Notes: generated from the sequence alone by a model not told the origin. 64,000 bases of DNA from an uncultured Oscillospiraceae bacterium (GCA_934438055.1 CAKSAY010000002.1:58962-122961), one strand, 5' to 3'. Positions 42,324 to 52,646 are shown, counted from the first letter of the stretch. Made by a program: numbers and translations.

Positions 42324-42869
42324 ACGCTTGCATACTAATTTTCTGTCCGTTTTTAAATGGACCGCCAATCGTTCCGGCTGAAGATATTACGAAATCCATT
42401 AGAGGCTCATTATCGGCAGCCGCTTCCGAAAATCCATCCATACTTCTTTATTGACCATAGGCATCAATCCAAGGCAGTGACGGCACAATGATTTTCAATC
42501 GCATCTGCGGGACTCATCATCGATTGAAAATAGGGCGCGTTTGCAGGACCGAACACGGAGTGGCAAGCATGGCAAAGATGGCCCTCCTTGCCGCCGTGCG
42601 AAGTCTGCCGGTTTCACACTTAGCAAGCAAGGTGGCCCGGAGCCACTTTATTTAGTAATTTTCTGCCGCATTTGATTTTTAGACACAAAAAACACATGTA
42701 AACATTATGAATCTAAACCCAAAAATTCACACCCTCATCAGATTTACATACATAAAATATTACATGTGTCATTGTGCATCGTATTGAATTTTAAAATAGT
42801 AATATAAATTCTTTTTTAGTATTGAATATAACAAAACCATTCTCTGGTCAACGCCATAAAATCATTCAT
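42324..42869. other. Intergenic region at the right side of the GC-richer block
   Basis: About 545 bases. It holds a perfect 11-bp inverted repeat ATTTTCAATCG/CGATTGAAAAT (42491-42501 with 42521-42531, 19-base loop). Further right are shorter repeats including AGTGGC/GCCACT around 42560-42655. GC content falls sharply after about 42660. I see no intact gene and no copy of the tRNA-Leu end. Confidence 0.5.
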
Positions 42870-43370
42870 CTACTGCGCATAAACAGAGAGTATCTCCGCG
42901 ACATACATAGTGTGAAAATCACGATTTGGGTAATTTTTTTCCACAAGAGAGGTATCTAAAAATCCATCAGGGAGAAAGTCCTGTTTATAAAGTTTTTGGC
43001 AAACAAAAACCATCTTTGCCTGAAAGAAAGTGACGCTGCCGTCAAGGGTTGTTGGAACCAACCCCGTCTCCTTGGCCTTGTCACAATCCCGGCCGGAATG
43101 GCTGCCACAAAACTGCAGTGCAGAACGCTCGTTCTCATCAAAAAAACTAAGTGTAAAGCGTTCATTTGCCTCAATAAATTCTTTGGTGTATCTCTGTGGG
43201 CGAAGATAAATCATAGCAACATTTTTATTCCATAAAACACCCACGCCTCCCCATGAAGCTGTCATTGTATTATAATGCTCTCTGTCCCCCGCAGAAATCA
43301 ACATCCAGCGCTTTCCAATCGTTCTAAAAGGGGAAAAGGTCAATTTTTCTAAATCTAAAGGCTGAAACAT
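42870..43370 (-). CDS. Flavin reductase-like FMN-binding protein
   Basis: 166 residues from the ATG at 43370, nine bases after AAGGAG; the open frame upstream to 43538 has no site. The split-barrel flavin fold is recognised by REHYNTMTASWGGVGVLWNK, IYLRPQRYTKEFIEANERFT and LSFFDE, then CGSHSGRDCDKAKETGL. Proteins of this kind use FMN to reduce small substrates or supply reduced flavin. It lies alone, to the right of the hcp block. Confidence 0.85.
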   Translation of the reverse strand: MFQPLDLEKLTFSPFRTIGKRWMLISAGDREHYNTMTASWGGVGVLWNKNVAMIYLRPQRYTKEFIEANERFTLSFFDENERSALQFCGSHSGRDCDKAKETGLVPTTLDGSVTFFQAKMVFVCQKLYKQDFLPDGFLDTSLVEKNYPNRDFHTMYVAEILSVYAQ

Positions 43371-43691
43371 AACAATCATCTCCTTCATTAATAATAAATT
43401 CATTATACCATTTTTTGGACAAAAATGCAAAATAGATTTTAAACAAATTTTTCTGCATAAAAACCTAAAAAACCAATACGATAAGGTTCCTGTTCCATTT
43501 TGCAAACAAATGAATACTACTGCATTTATACACCACAACCCCCTGTTTTACCCTAATTTTCCGTAGATTTATTTGCATATTTATTTGTTTATTGAATATT
43601 CTTCTTGCCGTGTGTTTTATAATAGGAAAAAGAACAGCGTCTGTTTAACAGCATTTTCAATTCCTATTTCTATGAATAAAGAAGCTTAAAT
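43371..43691. other. AT-rich region upstream of the argG remnant
   Basis: A -10-like TATAAT at 43618-43623 has a poor -35. The palindrome GAATATTC in a TTATTGAATATTCTTC context at 43590-43605 is a partial match to an arginine-regulator box. There is no convincing ribosome binding site before argG. Confidence 0.35.
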
Positions 43692-44910
43692 ATGAAAGAA
43701 AAAGCAATCAAAAAGGTCATTCTCGCCTATTCTGGCGGTTTAGATACCATCCATTATTATTTCCCAGCTCAAAAACACTACAATCAGTGTGAAGTGATCG
43801 CCGTAGCGGCAGATGTGGGTCAAGAGGAGGAATTGGAAGGGCCGGAGGAAAGGACTCTCAAAACCGGCACATCCAAGCTCTATATTGAAGAGCTAACGCA
43901 AGAATTTGTAGAAGATTATACCTTTCCCACACTACAGTCCGGAGCAGTCTATGAAAATGCCTATCTGCTCGGTAATTCCTTTGCACAACCACTCATTGGC
44001 AAAAGACTTGCCGAAATCGCAGTTAATGAAAATGCAAATGAAATTGCACACGGCTTCACAGGCAAAGTCAACGATCAAGTACGGTTTGAATTGGCAATAC
44101 GCGCTTTTTACCGGAGATTCCAATCATCGCGCCATGGCGGATATGGGATTTGCATTCCCGTGAATAGGAGTTAGCCTATGCCCAAGAAAGAAATATTCCT
44201 GTCCCGCTGAGCAAAGAGACAAACTATTCTAAAAATAAAAATATCTAGCATCTTTCCCATGAGGGGTTGGACTTAGAGGACACGTGGAACAAACCTGCCC
44301 ATCAAAAAGAGGGATTTCTCGAATTAGGCGTTTCGCCCGAACAAGTGCCGAACAAACCGCACTGCATCACACTGCACTTTGAAAAAAGGGATTCTCACCG
44401 CACTGGACGGAAAAAAGATGGATACTGTGTCTCTTCTCAAAACGCTCAACCGTCTTGGAGGAGAAAACGGAATTGGATTGGCCGACATTATAGAAAACCG
44501 TTTGGTGGGAATGAAGTCACGGGGCGTCTATGAAACTCCCGACGGAACCATCCTTTATCATACGCACGAACAACTTTATTTCATCTGCCTGGATAAAGGC
44601 ACACAGCATTTCAAGCAAAAGGCGGCGTTAACTTTTGCAGATCTTGTCTATAATGGCCAGTGGTTCACACCCTTACGGGAAGCATTGAGCGTCTTTGTAT
44701 CAAAGACACAGCAAACCGTAACAGGAGACGTCAAGCTAAAATTATACAAAGAAAATATTATCAATGCCGGCATTCGTCCGCCTTACACATTGTACAGCGA
44801 AACATTTGCCTCCTTTGGCCAAGATGATGTGTATCATCATGACGATGCAGAGGCTTTATCAATCTATATGGTCTTCCTATTAAGGTAAATGCCATGCTGC
44901 AAAAAGAAAG
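43692..44910 (+). pseudogene. argG: Argininosuccinate synthase, decayed
   Basis: The N-terminus is clear: MKEKAIKKVILAYSGGLDT with the ATP-binding motif YSGGLDT, then VIAVAADVGQEEELEGPEER. The frame is lost after FELAIRAF (~44110), with later pieces in other frames: MDLEDTWNKPAHQKEGFLEL, MDTVSLLKTLNRLGGENGIG and VYETPDGTILYHTHEQL, and YTLYSETFASFGQDDVYHHD. Several frameshifts and an internal stop-rich gap (44170-44266) rule out function. The ribosome binding site is poor as well. Confidence 0.92.
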
Positions 44911-45031
44911 AGAGCAAAAAACATTGGCATGCTGTGATAAAATAAATACTTTTAGTATATAATCTACATATATAACAATTCGTATATTATATCCAAAAAT
45001 TGTTTCAAGAAAATACATCAAGAGGTTGCGT

Positions 45032-46401
45032 ATGGCAAAGCTTTATGCCGGTCGTTTGAATCAGGAAATAGACAAAAGAGTGAACGCATTAAATGACTCT
45101 GTCTCTTATGACAAACGCCTCTATCCGTATGATATTGCCGGAAGTATTGCACACGCAAAGATGCCGGGCAAAACGGAAATTATTTCGCAAAAAGAAGCAA
45201 ACAAACTGATTGGTGCGCTACAAACACTTTTTACAAGAACTAGACGATGGAAGCCTAGTCGTGTCTGAAACGGCAGAAGACATTCATATGTTTATTGAGG
45301 AAAAACTAACCAAACGTTTCGGCAGCATTGGCAAACGGCTTCACACAGCTCGAAGCAGGAACGATCAGGTAGCGCTCCGGACTTTAAGCTCTGTCTGCCG
45401 GCAGAATGCAGAGAAATCAAAGCGCTTGTCCAACAGTTTATCTGTGTTTTGCTCGCTCTCTCTGAACAACATTTTCACACCATCATGCCAGACTATACGC
45501 ATCTGCAGCGAGCGCATCCCATCACCTTTGCGCATCATCTTATGGCCTATGTGCAGATGTTCTTGCGGGATATTGAGCATCTCAATGATTGGGACAACCG
45601 TGCTGATGAATGTCCGCTTGGTTCATGTGCTCCGGCCGGAGTGATTTACCCTATTTTACGTGAAGAGACAGCTGCTGCACTTGGTTTTTCAAGAATCACG
45701 CAAAACAGTCTTTACGGCGTTTCCGACAGAGACTTATCCTTAGAGTTTCTCTCTGTCTTATCTATTTGCAGTATGCACCTGTCTCGCATGGCTGAGGAAC
45801 TCATTGCATGGTATTCCTGGGAATTTGAGTTTATTTCGCTTAACGACAAATGTGCAACAGGTTCGAGCATTATGCCGCAAAAAAGAATCCTGACATTCCA
45901 GATTTAATCCGTTCAAAAACAGGGCGCATTTATGGAATCCCAATAATATTGTTAACAGCTATGAAAGGCCTTCCCCTAGCCTACAACAAAGATATGCAGG
46001 AAGACAAAAAAGCTGTTTTTGACGCAGTGGATTAAATCAAAAGCTGTCTTATCGTGGCTACCCCCATGCTCGAGACGATGCAGGTGAACAAGGGAAAAAT
46101 GAAAGCAGCAACAGAACAGGGCTTTTTAAACGCAACCGATTGTGCAGATTATCTTGTCAAAAAGGGACTTCCCTTGCGTAAGGCCTATCAAATCACAGAC
46201 AAGCCGATCGCTTTCTGTATAGAGCAAAAATGCACACTCAATAATTTGACACTGCATCGGTTTCAAGAGCATTCCCCTCTCTTTAAAGAGGATATTTCCC
46301 GGGCAATCGCTCTCAACGCCTATGTGAATATCCAGAACACACCGGGAGGACTCGCTCCTGCGCAGGTAAAAAACAAATTGACTCTACAAAAGAGCGGTTG
46401 A
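45032..46401 (+). pseudogene. argH: Argininosuccinate lyase, decayed
   Basis: Begins MAKLYAGRLNQEIDKRVNAL, then shifts frame near 45230 to LVVSETAEDIHMFIEEKLTK and HTARSRNDQVAL, shifts again to MPDYTHLQRAHPITFAHHLM and VSDRDLSLEFLSVL, again near 45870 with the signature GSSIMPQK followed by NPDIPDLIRSKTGRIYG, and ends TEQGFLNATDCADYLVKKGL. At least four frameshifts are present. With argG it made the last two steps of arginine synthesis. Confidence 0.92.
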
Positions 46402-46501
46402 ATGAATTGAGCGCAAACCAATAAAATGAATTTTTACGATAGTAAATCGAAAAAGACATGCCCATAGGTGACATGTTTTTTGTTTAAACAAAAAGTTTCT
46501 C

Positions 46502-46557
46502 TTGACAGAGACGAATTTATATTGTATTATTGTATTAATAAGTTAATACAATAATAC
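46502..46557 (+). promoter_or_regulatory. Promoter with a 15-bp inverted-repeat GntR operator
   Basis: TTGACA (46502-46507), 17 bases, TATTAT (46525-46530). The perfect inverted repeat GTATTATTGTATTAA / TTAATACAATAATAC (46524-46538 with 46543-46557, four-base spacer) covers the -10 and start. It ends 14 bases before the gntR start codon, so autoregulation is very likely. Confidence 0.85.
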
Positions 46558-46571
46558 AAGGAGGTGCACCC

Positions 46572-46970
46572 ATGCAATTTCAACCCGAAATTCCTATCTA
46601 TAAACAGCTTATAGAAGAAATGAAAGGGATGATTATTTCAGAGGTCTGGCAATCCGGGACAAAAATCCCCTCTGTTCGGGAACTGTCTCAAACATTTGGC
46701 GTTAGCCCCAACACTATGCAACGAGCGCTCGCCGAGCTGGAACAACAAGGCCTTTTGTTTGCAGAAAGAACAGCCGGGCGTTATGTGACAGATAACAAAG
46801 AGCTGATTTGCAAATTAAAAAAAGAACAGGCCTTTCAAATTGCCGCAAAGTCAACGCATCAGCTGCTGACCTTAGGATTAAACCCTACGGAAATTATCGA
46901 ACTGGTCAATCTTGTATTTGAGAAAGGAGAACAACATGAATCCGATTGTAACCGTAACAAATCTCAATAA
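46572..46970 (+). CDS. GntR-family (YtrA-type) transcriptional regulator
   Basis: 132 residues. Winged helix-turn-helix ~8-75: IPIYKQLIEEMKGMIISEVW, IPSVRELSQTFGVSPNTMQR, ALAELEQQGLLFAERTAGRY. The short C-terminal ~50-residue dimerisation region is the YtrA kind, which accompanies ABC transporters. AAGGAGG lies eight bases before the ATG. Its end overlaps the ABC gene by 35 bases. Confidence 0.92.
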   Translation: MQFQPEIPIYKQLIEEMKGMIISEVWQSGTKIPSVRELSQTFGVSPNTMQRALAELEQQGLLFAERTAGRYVTDNKELICKLKKEQAFQIAAKSTHQLLTLGLNPTEIIELVNLVFEKGEQHESDCNRNKSQ

Positions 46971-47634
46971 AAGCTATGGACGAACGCCTGTGTTAGAAAA
47001 CTTGAGTCTCACCCTGAATCAAGGAGAAATTATCGGTCTACTCGGCCCAAACGGCTGTGGAAAAACCACGTTGATGAAGATTCTTGCAGGACTTATCAAC
47101 GACTACCGCGGAGAGGTAAACGTGTTAAATGCTCCAATTGGAATCCAGACGAAGGAAAAAATATCCTATCTTCCTGAAAAAACCTATTTAAGTGATTGGA
47201 TGAAAACCGGTTATGCGATTGATATGATGGCTGACTTCTACCAAGACTTTGACAAGAAAAAAGCACTCGAGCTCCTCTCCCGCTTTGAACTCTCCCCAAC
47301 GCAGAAATTAAAGTCCATGTCAAAAGGAATGCAGGAAAAGGTGCAGTTGATTTTAGTGATGTCCAGGAACGCAAAGCTTTATGTGCTGGATGAACCCCTA
47401 AGCGGTGTGGATGCAGCAGCACGGGACGCGATTTTAGACGTTATTTTAAAAAACTATGCAGAAGACGCCGCCATTTTTCTTTCAACACATTTGATTTATG
47501 ATGTTGAAAAACTATTCGATTCTGTGATTATGATGGGATATGGAAAGATTATTTTGCAAGACACTGTAGACAGCATTCGTGAAACGTATCAAAAATCAGT
47601 TGATGAAGTATTTCGGGAGGTGTTTAAATGTTAG
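46936..47634 (+). CDS. ABC transporter ATP-binding protein
   Basis: 232 residues from the ATG at 46936 behind AAAGGAG; it begins inside gntR. Walker A LLGPNGCGKTTLMKIL, the signature region SKGMQEKVQLILVMSR (a divergent C-loop), Walker B LYVLDEPLSGVD, and the H-loop IFLSTHLIYDVE. It works with the permease next to it. In YtrA-linked systems such transporters respond to cell-envelope stress or antibiotics; the substrate is unknown. Confidence 0.93.
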   Translation: MNPIVTVTNLNKSYGRTPVLENLSLTLNQGEIIGLLGPNGCGKTTLMKILAGLINDYRGEVNVLNAPIGIQTKEKISYLPEKTYLSDWMKTGYAIDMMADFYQDFDKKKALELLSRFELSPTQKLKSMSKGMQEKVQLILVMSRNAKLYVLDEPLSGVDAAARDAILDVILKNYAEDAAIFLSTHLIYDVEKLFDSVIMMGYGKIILQDTVDSIRETYQKSVDEVFREVFKC

Positions 47635-48449
47635 GAAAACTCATAAAACATGAATGCAGGGCAACTGCAAGAATACTCCCCTTTGCCTATTTAGCAACAG
47701 CAATTCTCTTTCTCGTTGCATGGATTGTTAAGCTCGCCGTCGGTGAAATGACAACTGTGGCAATGATTCCAACGGTTCTCTTTCTGCTCGCGTCGATAGG
47801 CGTTTTCATTCTAACGCTTATCTTATGCATCATGCGTTATTATAAGAGCATGTTTGGCGGTGAGGGGTATCTCACACAGACACTTCCTGTTGCAAAGAGC
47901 GCGCTCTATTGCTCAAAGCTCATCGTTAGCATTCTCTGGCTTACAGCTAGCTCTATTCTCTTTTTAGTCTCTTTGTTTGGCTTTTTCTGCTTAATGAACA
48001 CAGACACTGCTCTTGAACTGCTGCACACCTTGTTCGCACCCCCGTGTCTGGGAATGGTTCTCTTCTTTATTACGGCCATCTTTGTGCAAATGATTCTCTT
48101 TATTGTCGCCGTTGACTTTTGCATCACCCTTGCAAATACAAGACCGTTCCTGCGCAACAACATTGCCTTTAGCTTTGTCTTCTATCTGGTCTTCGCCTGC
48201 ATCCAAGGGGCGCTGGAAGTGATTAGTATGATTTTTATTCCTGTTTCAGTCACGATTACGCCCGAAAAAACGCAGATTATCGGGCAAAGCATGCTGCAAT
48301 ATTATGGCGACGGTTTTTCAGAGCAGGCAACAAACATCACCATGGGTATGACGGTTGGTGCCGGTTTTTCCATTGCAGACCTTTCCATGATCGTCATTCT
48401 GCTGATACTAACCATCATTCTCTTAAAGAAAAAGGTAAGCGTAAAATAA
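47628..48449 (+). CDS. ABC transporter permease
   Basis: 273 residues with six or seven hydrophobic spans; the charged N-terminus is MLGKLIKHECRATARILPFA. It overlaps the ATPase gene by seven bases, implying one operon and one complex. No extracellular enzymatic domain is seen. Confidence 0.85.
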   Translation: MLGKLIKHECRATARILPFAYLATAILFLVAWIVKLAVGEMTTVAMIPTVLFLLASIGVFILTLILCIMRYYKSMFGGEGYLTQTLPVAKSALYCSKLIVSILWLTASSILFLVSLFGFFCLMNTDTALELLHTLFAPPCLGMVLFFITAIFVQMILFIVAVDFCITLANTRPFLRNNIAFSFVFYLVFACIQGALEVISMIFIPVSVTITPEKTQIIGQSMLQYYGDGFSEQATNITMGMTVGAGFSIADLSMIVILLILTIILLKKKVSVK

Positions 48450-48473
48450 GATCATATTCAAACGCTCTAATGC

Positions 48474-48507
48474 AAAAAAGCCCCTGCAAATAGCAGAGGC
48501 TTTTTTC
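48474..48507. terminator. Terminator between the ABC operon and asnB
   Basis: AAAAAAGCCCCTGC/GCAGAGGCTTTTTT with an AAATA loop and one mismatch. Serves both converging units. Confidence 0.85.
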
Positions 48508-48512
48508 TTCTT

Positions 48513-50360
48513 TTAATGTAAAACAAAAAATTGTTCATACCACAAGATAAAACTATAAATCGTCCAAATCTTTTTCATGTTCGAGGCTTTATTGGCTTTG
48601 TGCTCATCCAAGAGCTCTAAAATTGCCTCTTGATTGAAAAATTTATCGGCAATTTCGGAGCAAAAAGCAGTGCGAACCTTTTGATAGTATTTATCCTCTC
48701 GCAGCCAATCCTGCAACGGCACCGGGAAACCGAGCTTTTTCATTTTTGCCGTCTGTTCAGGGAGTTCTCTTGCCGCAGCCTCACGCAAAGCGACCTTCGT
48801 CACCTCATGATCGGAACGATATCGTGTAGGAATTTGGGTTGCAAGTGCAAGCATCTTTTTGTCCAAAAACGGAACTCTTAGCTCGAGAGAATTTGCCATG
48901 CTCATCCTATCTGCTTTTAAAAGGATATCATACAGCATCCACGTCTGCAAATCAACAAACTGCAACTGGGTCGGCTCGTCAAATTGAGAAACCTTGTCAA
49001 AGAGCGGCTTAACTAATTGCTCAGGCGGGCGAGCGGGGATGTCTTTTTTCAAATACTTCGCTCTCTCTTTGCTGTTAAAAACATAATTCGCGCGCATATA
49101 ACGCTCATAGGGTTTCATTCCGCCGCGAATGAGAAAATTCTTCCCCTTAAACGCCGGCAAAGCGGCGGCCGCCTTTGCAACAGCCTTGCGCAAAAATGCG
49201 GGAAAACGGCGGCTATAACGTTCAAAATGGCCGCCGGCTAAATAGAGCGGATAGCCTCCAAACAATTCGTCAGCACCCTCTCCCGAAAGCACCACTTTCA
49301 CATACTGCGCCGCATTTTTGGCGAGAAAGAAAAGCGGAACTTCAGAGGGATTCGGCAAAGGTTCGTCCAAAAAATACTGAATCTGACCGGCTGCGTCAAA
49401 AAACTCCTCAGCGTCAACTTTGGAAGAAATGTTTTCAACGCCAATGGCCTTAGACAACGCCTGTGCATATGGAAGTTCGCTATATTTTTCCTCATCATAG
49501 CCAATCGAAAAGGTCTTCACCTTATCGGTAGTTTTGGAAACCTCTTTCACCACATAGCTCGAATCCACGCCTGACGAGAGAAAACATCCCACTTCCACGT
49601 CGCTGATTTGATGCGCGCTGACCGACTCTGTTAAAGAGGAAGCGATTTCATCTCTCCACTGTGAAAGGGTTTTGCTTTCGTCAATCTGATAAGAATACTC
49701 AAAATATTTCTCAATCTGCAAAGAATCGTCCTGTTTGTAGAAAAAGCTCGCGCCGTTGGGGAGTTTGAAGATGTTGCAAAACATCGTTTCATCATCCGGG
49801 AGGTATTCATAGCAAAGATAATCAGGGAGCCTTTTTTCGTTCAATTCTTTTTCAAAGTCAGGGTGCGGCAAAAACGCCTTAATCTCTGAACCGAACAAAA
49901 AGACGCTGCCCTTTTGATAGTAATAAAAAGGCTTAATGCCAAACATATCCCTTGCGCCAAAAAGCGTTTTGTTCTTCTTGTCATAAATCACAAAAGCAAA
50001 CATGCCGCGCAAATGAGACGGTAATTCCCGACCAAATTCCTCATAACCGTGCAGAAGCGTTTCGGTGTCTGACTGTGTGCGAAACAAATGCCCTTTTGCA
50101 GTTAATTCCTCACGAAGCTCTTGATAATTGTAAATTTCTCCGTTAAAGACGACCACCAAAGAACCATCCTCATTTTCCATCGGCTGCTTTCCACATGCAA
50201 GGTCGATAATGCTCAAACGACGAAAACCAAGCGATACAAAATCGTCCTCAAAATATCCCTCATCGTCCGGTCCCCTGTGCCGAATGGTGTCCGCCATGCT
50301 GCGAATCACATCCTCCGGCTGTCTTTTCGATTGATTTACAAAACCAACAAATCCGCACAT
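48513..50360 (-). CDS. asnB: Asparagine synthetase, glutamine-hydrolysing, copy 1
   Basis: 615 residues from the ATG at 50360 so that Cys2 (MCGFVGF) becomes the N-terminal nucleophile; GGGAGG is nine bases upstream. Glutaminase domain ~1-210 (RHRGPDDEGYF, FNGEIYNYQELREEL, RGMFAFVIYDKKNK). Synthetase domain ~225-600 with the PP-loop FLSSGVDSSYV and LSGEGADELFGGYPLY. Family relatives in lactic acid bacteria (AsnH) amidate D-Asp of the peptidoglycan bridge. Given its neighbours that role is at least as likely as free asparagine synthesis. It is last in a four-gene minus-strand cluster. Confidence 0.93.
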   Translation of the reverse strand: MCGFVGFVNQSKRQPEDVIRSMADTIRHRGPDDEGYFEDDFVSLGFRRLSIIDLACGKQPMENEDGSLVVVFNGEIYNYQELREELTAKGHLFRTQSDTETLLHGYEEFGRELPSHLRGMFAFVIYDKKNKTLFGARDMFGIKPFYYYQKGSVFLFGSEIKAFLPHPDFEKELNEKRLPDYLCYEYLPDDETMFCNIFKLPNGASFFYKQDDSLQIEKYFEYSYQIDESKTLSQWRDEIASSLTESVSAHQISDVEVGCFLSSGVDSSYVVKEVSKTTDKVKTFSIGYDEEKYSELPYAQALSKAIGVENISSKVDAEEFFDAAGQIQYFLDEPLPNPSEVPLFFLAKNAAQYVKVVLSGEGADELFGGYPLYLAGGHFERYSRRFPAFLRKAVAKAAAALPAFKGKNFLIRGGMKPYERYMRANYVFNSKERAKYLKKDIPARPPEQLVKPLFDKVSQFDEPTQLQFVDLQTWMLYDILLKADRMSMANSLELRVPFLDKKMLALATQIPTRYRSDHEVTKVALREAAARELPEQTAKMKKLGFPVPLQDWLREDKYYQKVRTAFCSEIADKFFNQEAILELLDEHKANKASNMKKIWTIYSFILWYEQFFVLH

Positions 50361-50379
50361 TCTATACATCCTCCCTGTT

Positions 50380-51087
50380 CTATCGTAAGTATTTGGCTTT
50401 TAAAGGCTTTTCACACGCCTGCACCGCCGCAACAGCCAAAAGCGTAAGCGGATCGACAAAGCAGTCGTCTAATTTCATTTCTTTCTGCACCAGAGACAAT
50501 TCAGTACACCCTAAAATAATCTTCTGCGCGCCTTTTTTTTTCAATGAAGAAGCAACCCATTCAAATCGCTTTCTTTCAAACGGCTCTCCCGCTTTGAGAT
50601 TTTGATAAATCAAATGCATCACGTCCTCTTGTTCCATCCGGTCAGGAAGCAAAAGCGAAATGTTTCTTTGAGAGAGTTCCTTTTGAAAAATGCCCGTTTT
50701 CACCGTTCCTGTGGTGGCCAAAAGCCCCACTTTCTGCACATTCTCACGTGTGAGCGCCTCCCCGGTAATGGATATCATATTCAAAAACGGAACGGAAACA
50801 CTGTGAGAAATCTCCTCATAAAAATAATGAGAAGTAATGCAAGGTGCGCACAAGAAAGAGACGTCTAAAGAGGCAAGCGTTTTCGCAGCCTGCATCATGC
50901 AAGGTGCCGGGCTATGTTTGCTCTGCCCGAGAATAAAAGCAGTTCGATCGGGAATGGACGGCAAACTCATCAAAATGGCATTAACATGTTCTTGTTCGGT
51001 TTTCGCATCAGTCACCGCAACAAGCAGTTCCATAAAATAAGCCGAGGCCAAAGGACCCAATCCACCAATGACGCCCAACGTCTTCAT
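50380..51087 (-). CDS. Aspartate/glutamate racemase family protein, probable aspartate racemase
   Basis: 235 residues. MKTLGVIGGLGPLASAYFME; the two catalytic cysteines in FLCAPCITSHYFYEE and IILGCTELSLVQKEM. Length and motifs match aspartate racemase (RacD/RacX group). It lies 19 bases before asnB copy 1 and after the ATP-grasp ligase gene. It would supply D-aspartate from L-aspartate to that ligase. AAAGGAA precedes the ATG. Confidence 0.85.
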   Translation of the reverse strand: MKTLGVIGGLGPLASAYFMELLVAVTDAKTEQEHVNAILMSLPSIPDRTAFILGQSKHSPAPCMMQAAKTLASLDVSFLCAPCITSHYFYEEISHSVSVPFLNMISITGEALTRENVQKVGLLATTGTVKTGIFQKELSQRNISLLLPDRMEQEDVMHLIYQNLKAGEPFERKRFEWVASSLKKKGAQKIILGCTELSLVQKEMKLDDCFVDPLTLLAVAAVQACEKPLKAKYLR

Positions 51088-51413
51088 CCTATCAATTCCT
51101 TTCTATGTGCTTCCACATTCTCTCAGCTCAATAAACTCAAAATAATTCAGGTTTCCAAACAACAAACGCAACCTCCCGCTTTTTTGAAGACGTCCTTTCT
51201 GAAAGAACCCACACTAAAAGCCGAAAGCCGCTCCACCGTACGCTCTTCATAAGGCAATGCGTATGACTTGATCAGAAAAGCTGCTATTCTCCTAAAACAC
51301 AAATAGAAGTTACCCTATTCTCAATGGACAGTTTTTGCTCAAAGACGTCTCTGCCAAACAAAGCTCCTACACCTCTAGAGTAAACTGCTCAAAAACTCTC
51401 ACACGCAAAATAT
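51088..51413. other. Intergenic gap within the D-aspartate cluster
   Basis: About 325 bases. I see no gene, no strong hairpin and no clear terminator. A weak imperfect inverted repeat (ACAGTTTTTG near 51328 with CAAAAACTCT near 51391) is present. The racemase may have its own promoter here. Confidence 0.35.
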
Positions 51414-52646
51414 CTAAGCATCAAACCCTTTTTTACCAAAATACTTTTTATACTTTTCGCGGTAATGCCGTTGGTTGGCAAAATAAAAAATCAGACGACG
51501 AAGGCCAATGTCTTTTTTATAAAACAAAGAATGACACACCTTTCCCGCTCGATAAAGCTCTTTTGCCTCCTCCTTTTTCTCGCCGTCAGGAAGATAGGTG
51601 AACAAAACGTCTTTAGGAATCAGCGTCCAGAGCGATTTTTCTTTTGAAATGGTAACAGGAAGTTCTTTGTGTTCCACCAAATCCTCCACCAGCCATTTGG
51701 CCATGTTGCACCCGGCGGCCGTCACAAAAAAACTGCTTCTGCCCTGCCTTGGATTCATCTCAAAGAATTTATAGCTACCATCTCGAACATCAAACTTCAT
51801 GTCAAAATTGGAAAAGCCACGGTAGCCGATTCCATTCAAAAAAGCTTGTATTTTCTCACTCAGCGCCTCATCATAGCCGCTGATAATAGCCGCATAGCTT
51901 CCAATTCCCTCAGGGGTGTGTTCTTCTAAGAGCGCATTTCCCAATGAGATGAGTTTCACTTTTCCCTGCGAATCCGAATAACAGTTTAACACGCGCATGT
52001 GGCTGTCATCACCGATAATATAGTCCTGAATAATCAGCGCATCCTGATAAGAGGAGCTGTAAATTGCGTCAAGAATCTTGTCAAACTCCTCTTTGTCTTT
52101 AGCCAAAAACACTTTTTTCTTGTGCGCAAAAGAGCAATTCCAGTAGGCAATGCTATTCGACGGCTTTACAATGACAGGAAACGAAAAAGGGGGAACAAAA
52201 TGTTTATAATTCTCACTGGTAACATAAGCCGTTTTCGGGTAAGACAAACCGCATTCTTCACAAACCTGATAAAAATTCTCCTTGACGCTCAAGCGAGAAA
52301 GCAGGGCTTCATCAATGCAATGAAACGCATAATAAGGGCGCAGCGCCTTTTCATTGCGAGAAAGCAATTTACTGTAATTATCGCCGCAGGAGACGAGCAA
52401 AAGCGTCCTTGCATCGTTCTCAAAACGTTTTGCAAAGGCAATGAGCGTCTCGCAAAACACATGGTCGTCTTCTAAATTCGGTTCGGCAACCATCACTTTC
52501 ACAATTCGGCTGTTTGCGGTGGCAGGAAGTCTCCCTTTGCCGATTGCAAGCGAACAAACACCGTACGCTTCATGAAACGAACGCGCCATTCCATACACAT
52601 TAACGTCGCTCCCTAACAAAACCGGGATAAAATTCACCTTTTCCAT
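51414..52646 (-). CDS. aslA: ATP-grasp ligase, probable D-aspartate ligase AslA
   Basis: 410 residues from the ATG at 52646, behind GGAGG and two bases after the asnB 2 stop. The N-terminal FIPVLLGSDVNVYGMARSFH closely matches my recollection of the Enterococcus faecium D-aspartate ligase (COG3919). ATP-grasp motifs are FPVIVKPSNSIAYWN, ALIIQDYIIGDDSHMRV and the Mg2+ site FEMNPRQGRSSFF. AslA attaches D-Asp to Lys of the peptidoglycan stem peptide. The adjacent racemase and asparagine synthetases support this. Alternative: a generic carboxylate-amine ligase. Confidence 0.75.
   Translation of the reverse strand: MEKVNFIPVLLGSDVNVYGMARSFHEAYGVCSLAIGKGRLPATANSRIVKVMVAEPNLEDDHVFCETLIAFAKRFENDARTLLLVSCGDNYSKLLSRNEKALRPYYAFHCIDEALLSRLSVKENFYQVCEECGLSYPKTAYVTSENYKHFVPPFSFPVIVKPSNSIAYWNCSFAHKKKVFLAKDKEEFDKILDAIYSSSYQDALIIQDYIIGDDSHMRVLNCYSDSQGKVKLISLGNALLEEHTPEGIGSYAAIISGYDEALSEKIQAFLNGIGYRGFSNFDMKFDVRDGSYKFFEMNPRQGRSSFFVTAAGCNMAKWLVEDLVEHKELPVTISKEKSLWTLIPKDVLFTYLPDGEKKEEAKELYRAGKVCHSLFYKKDIGLRRLIFYFANQRHYREKYKKYFGKKGFDA

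Noticed and set aside
42324..42869. Possible right attachment site of the tRNA-Leu island
   Set aside because: I looked for a repeat of the tRNA 3' end (GTTCAAGTCCCGTCACTCGC) and found none, so no att pair can be claimed.
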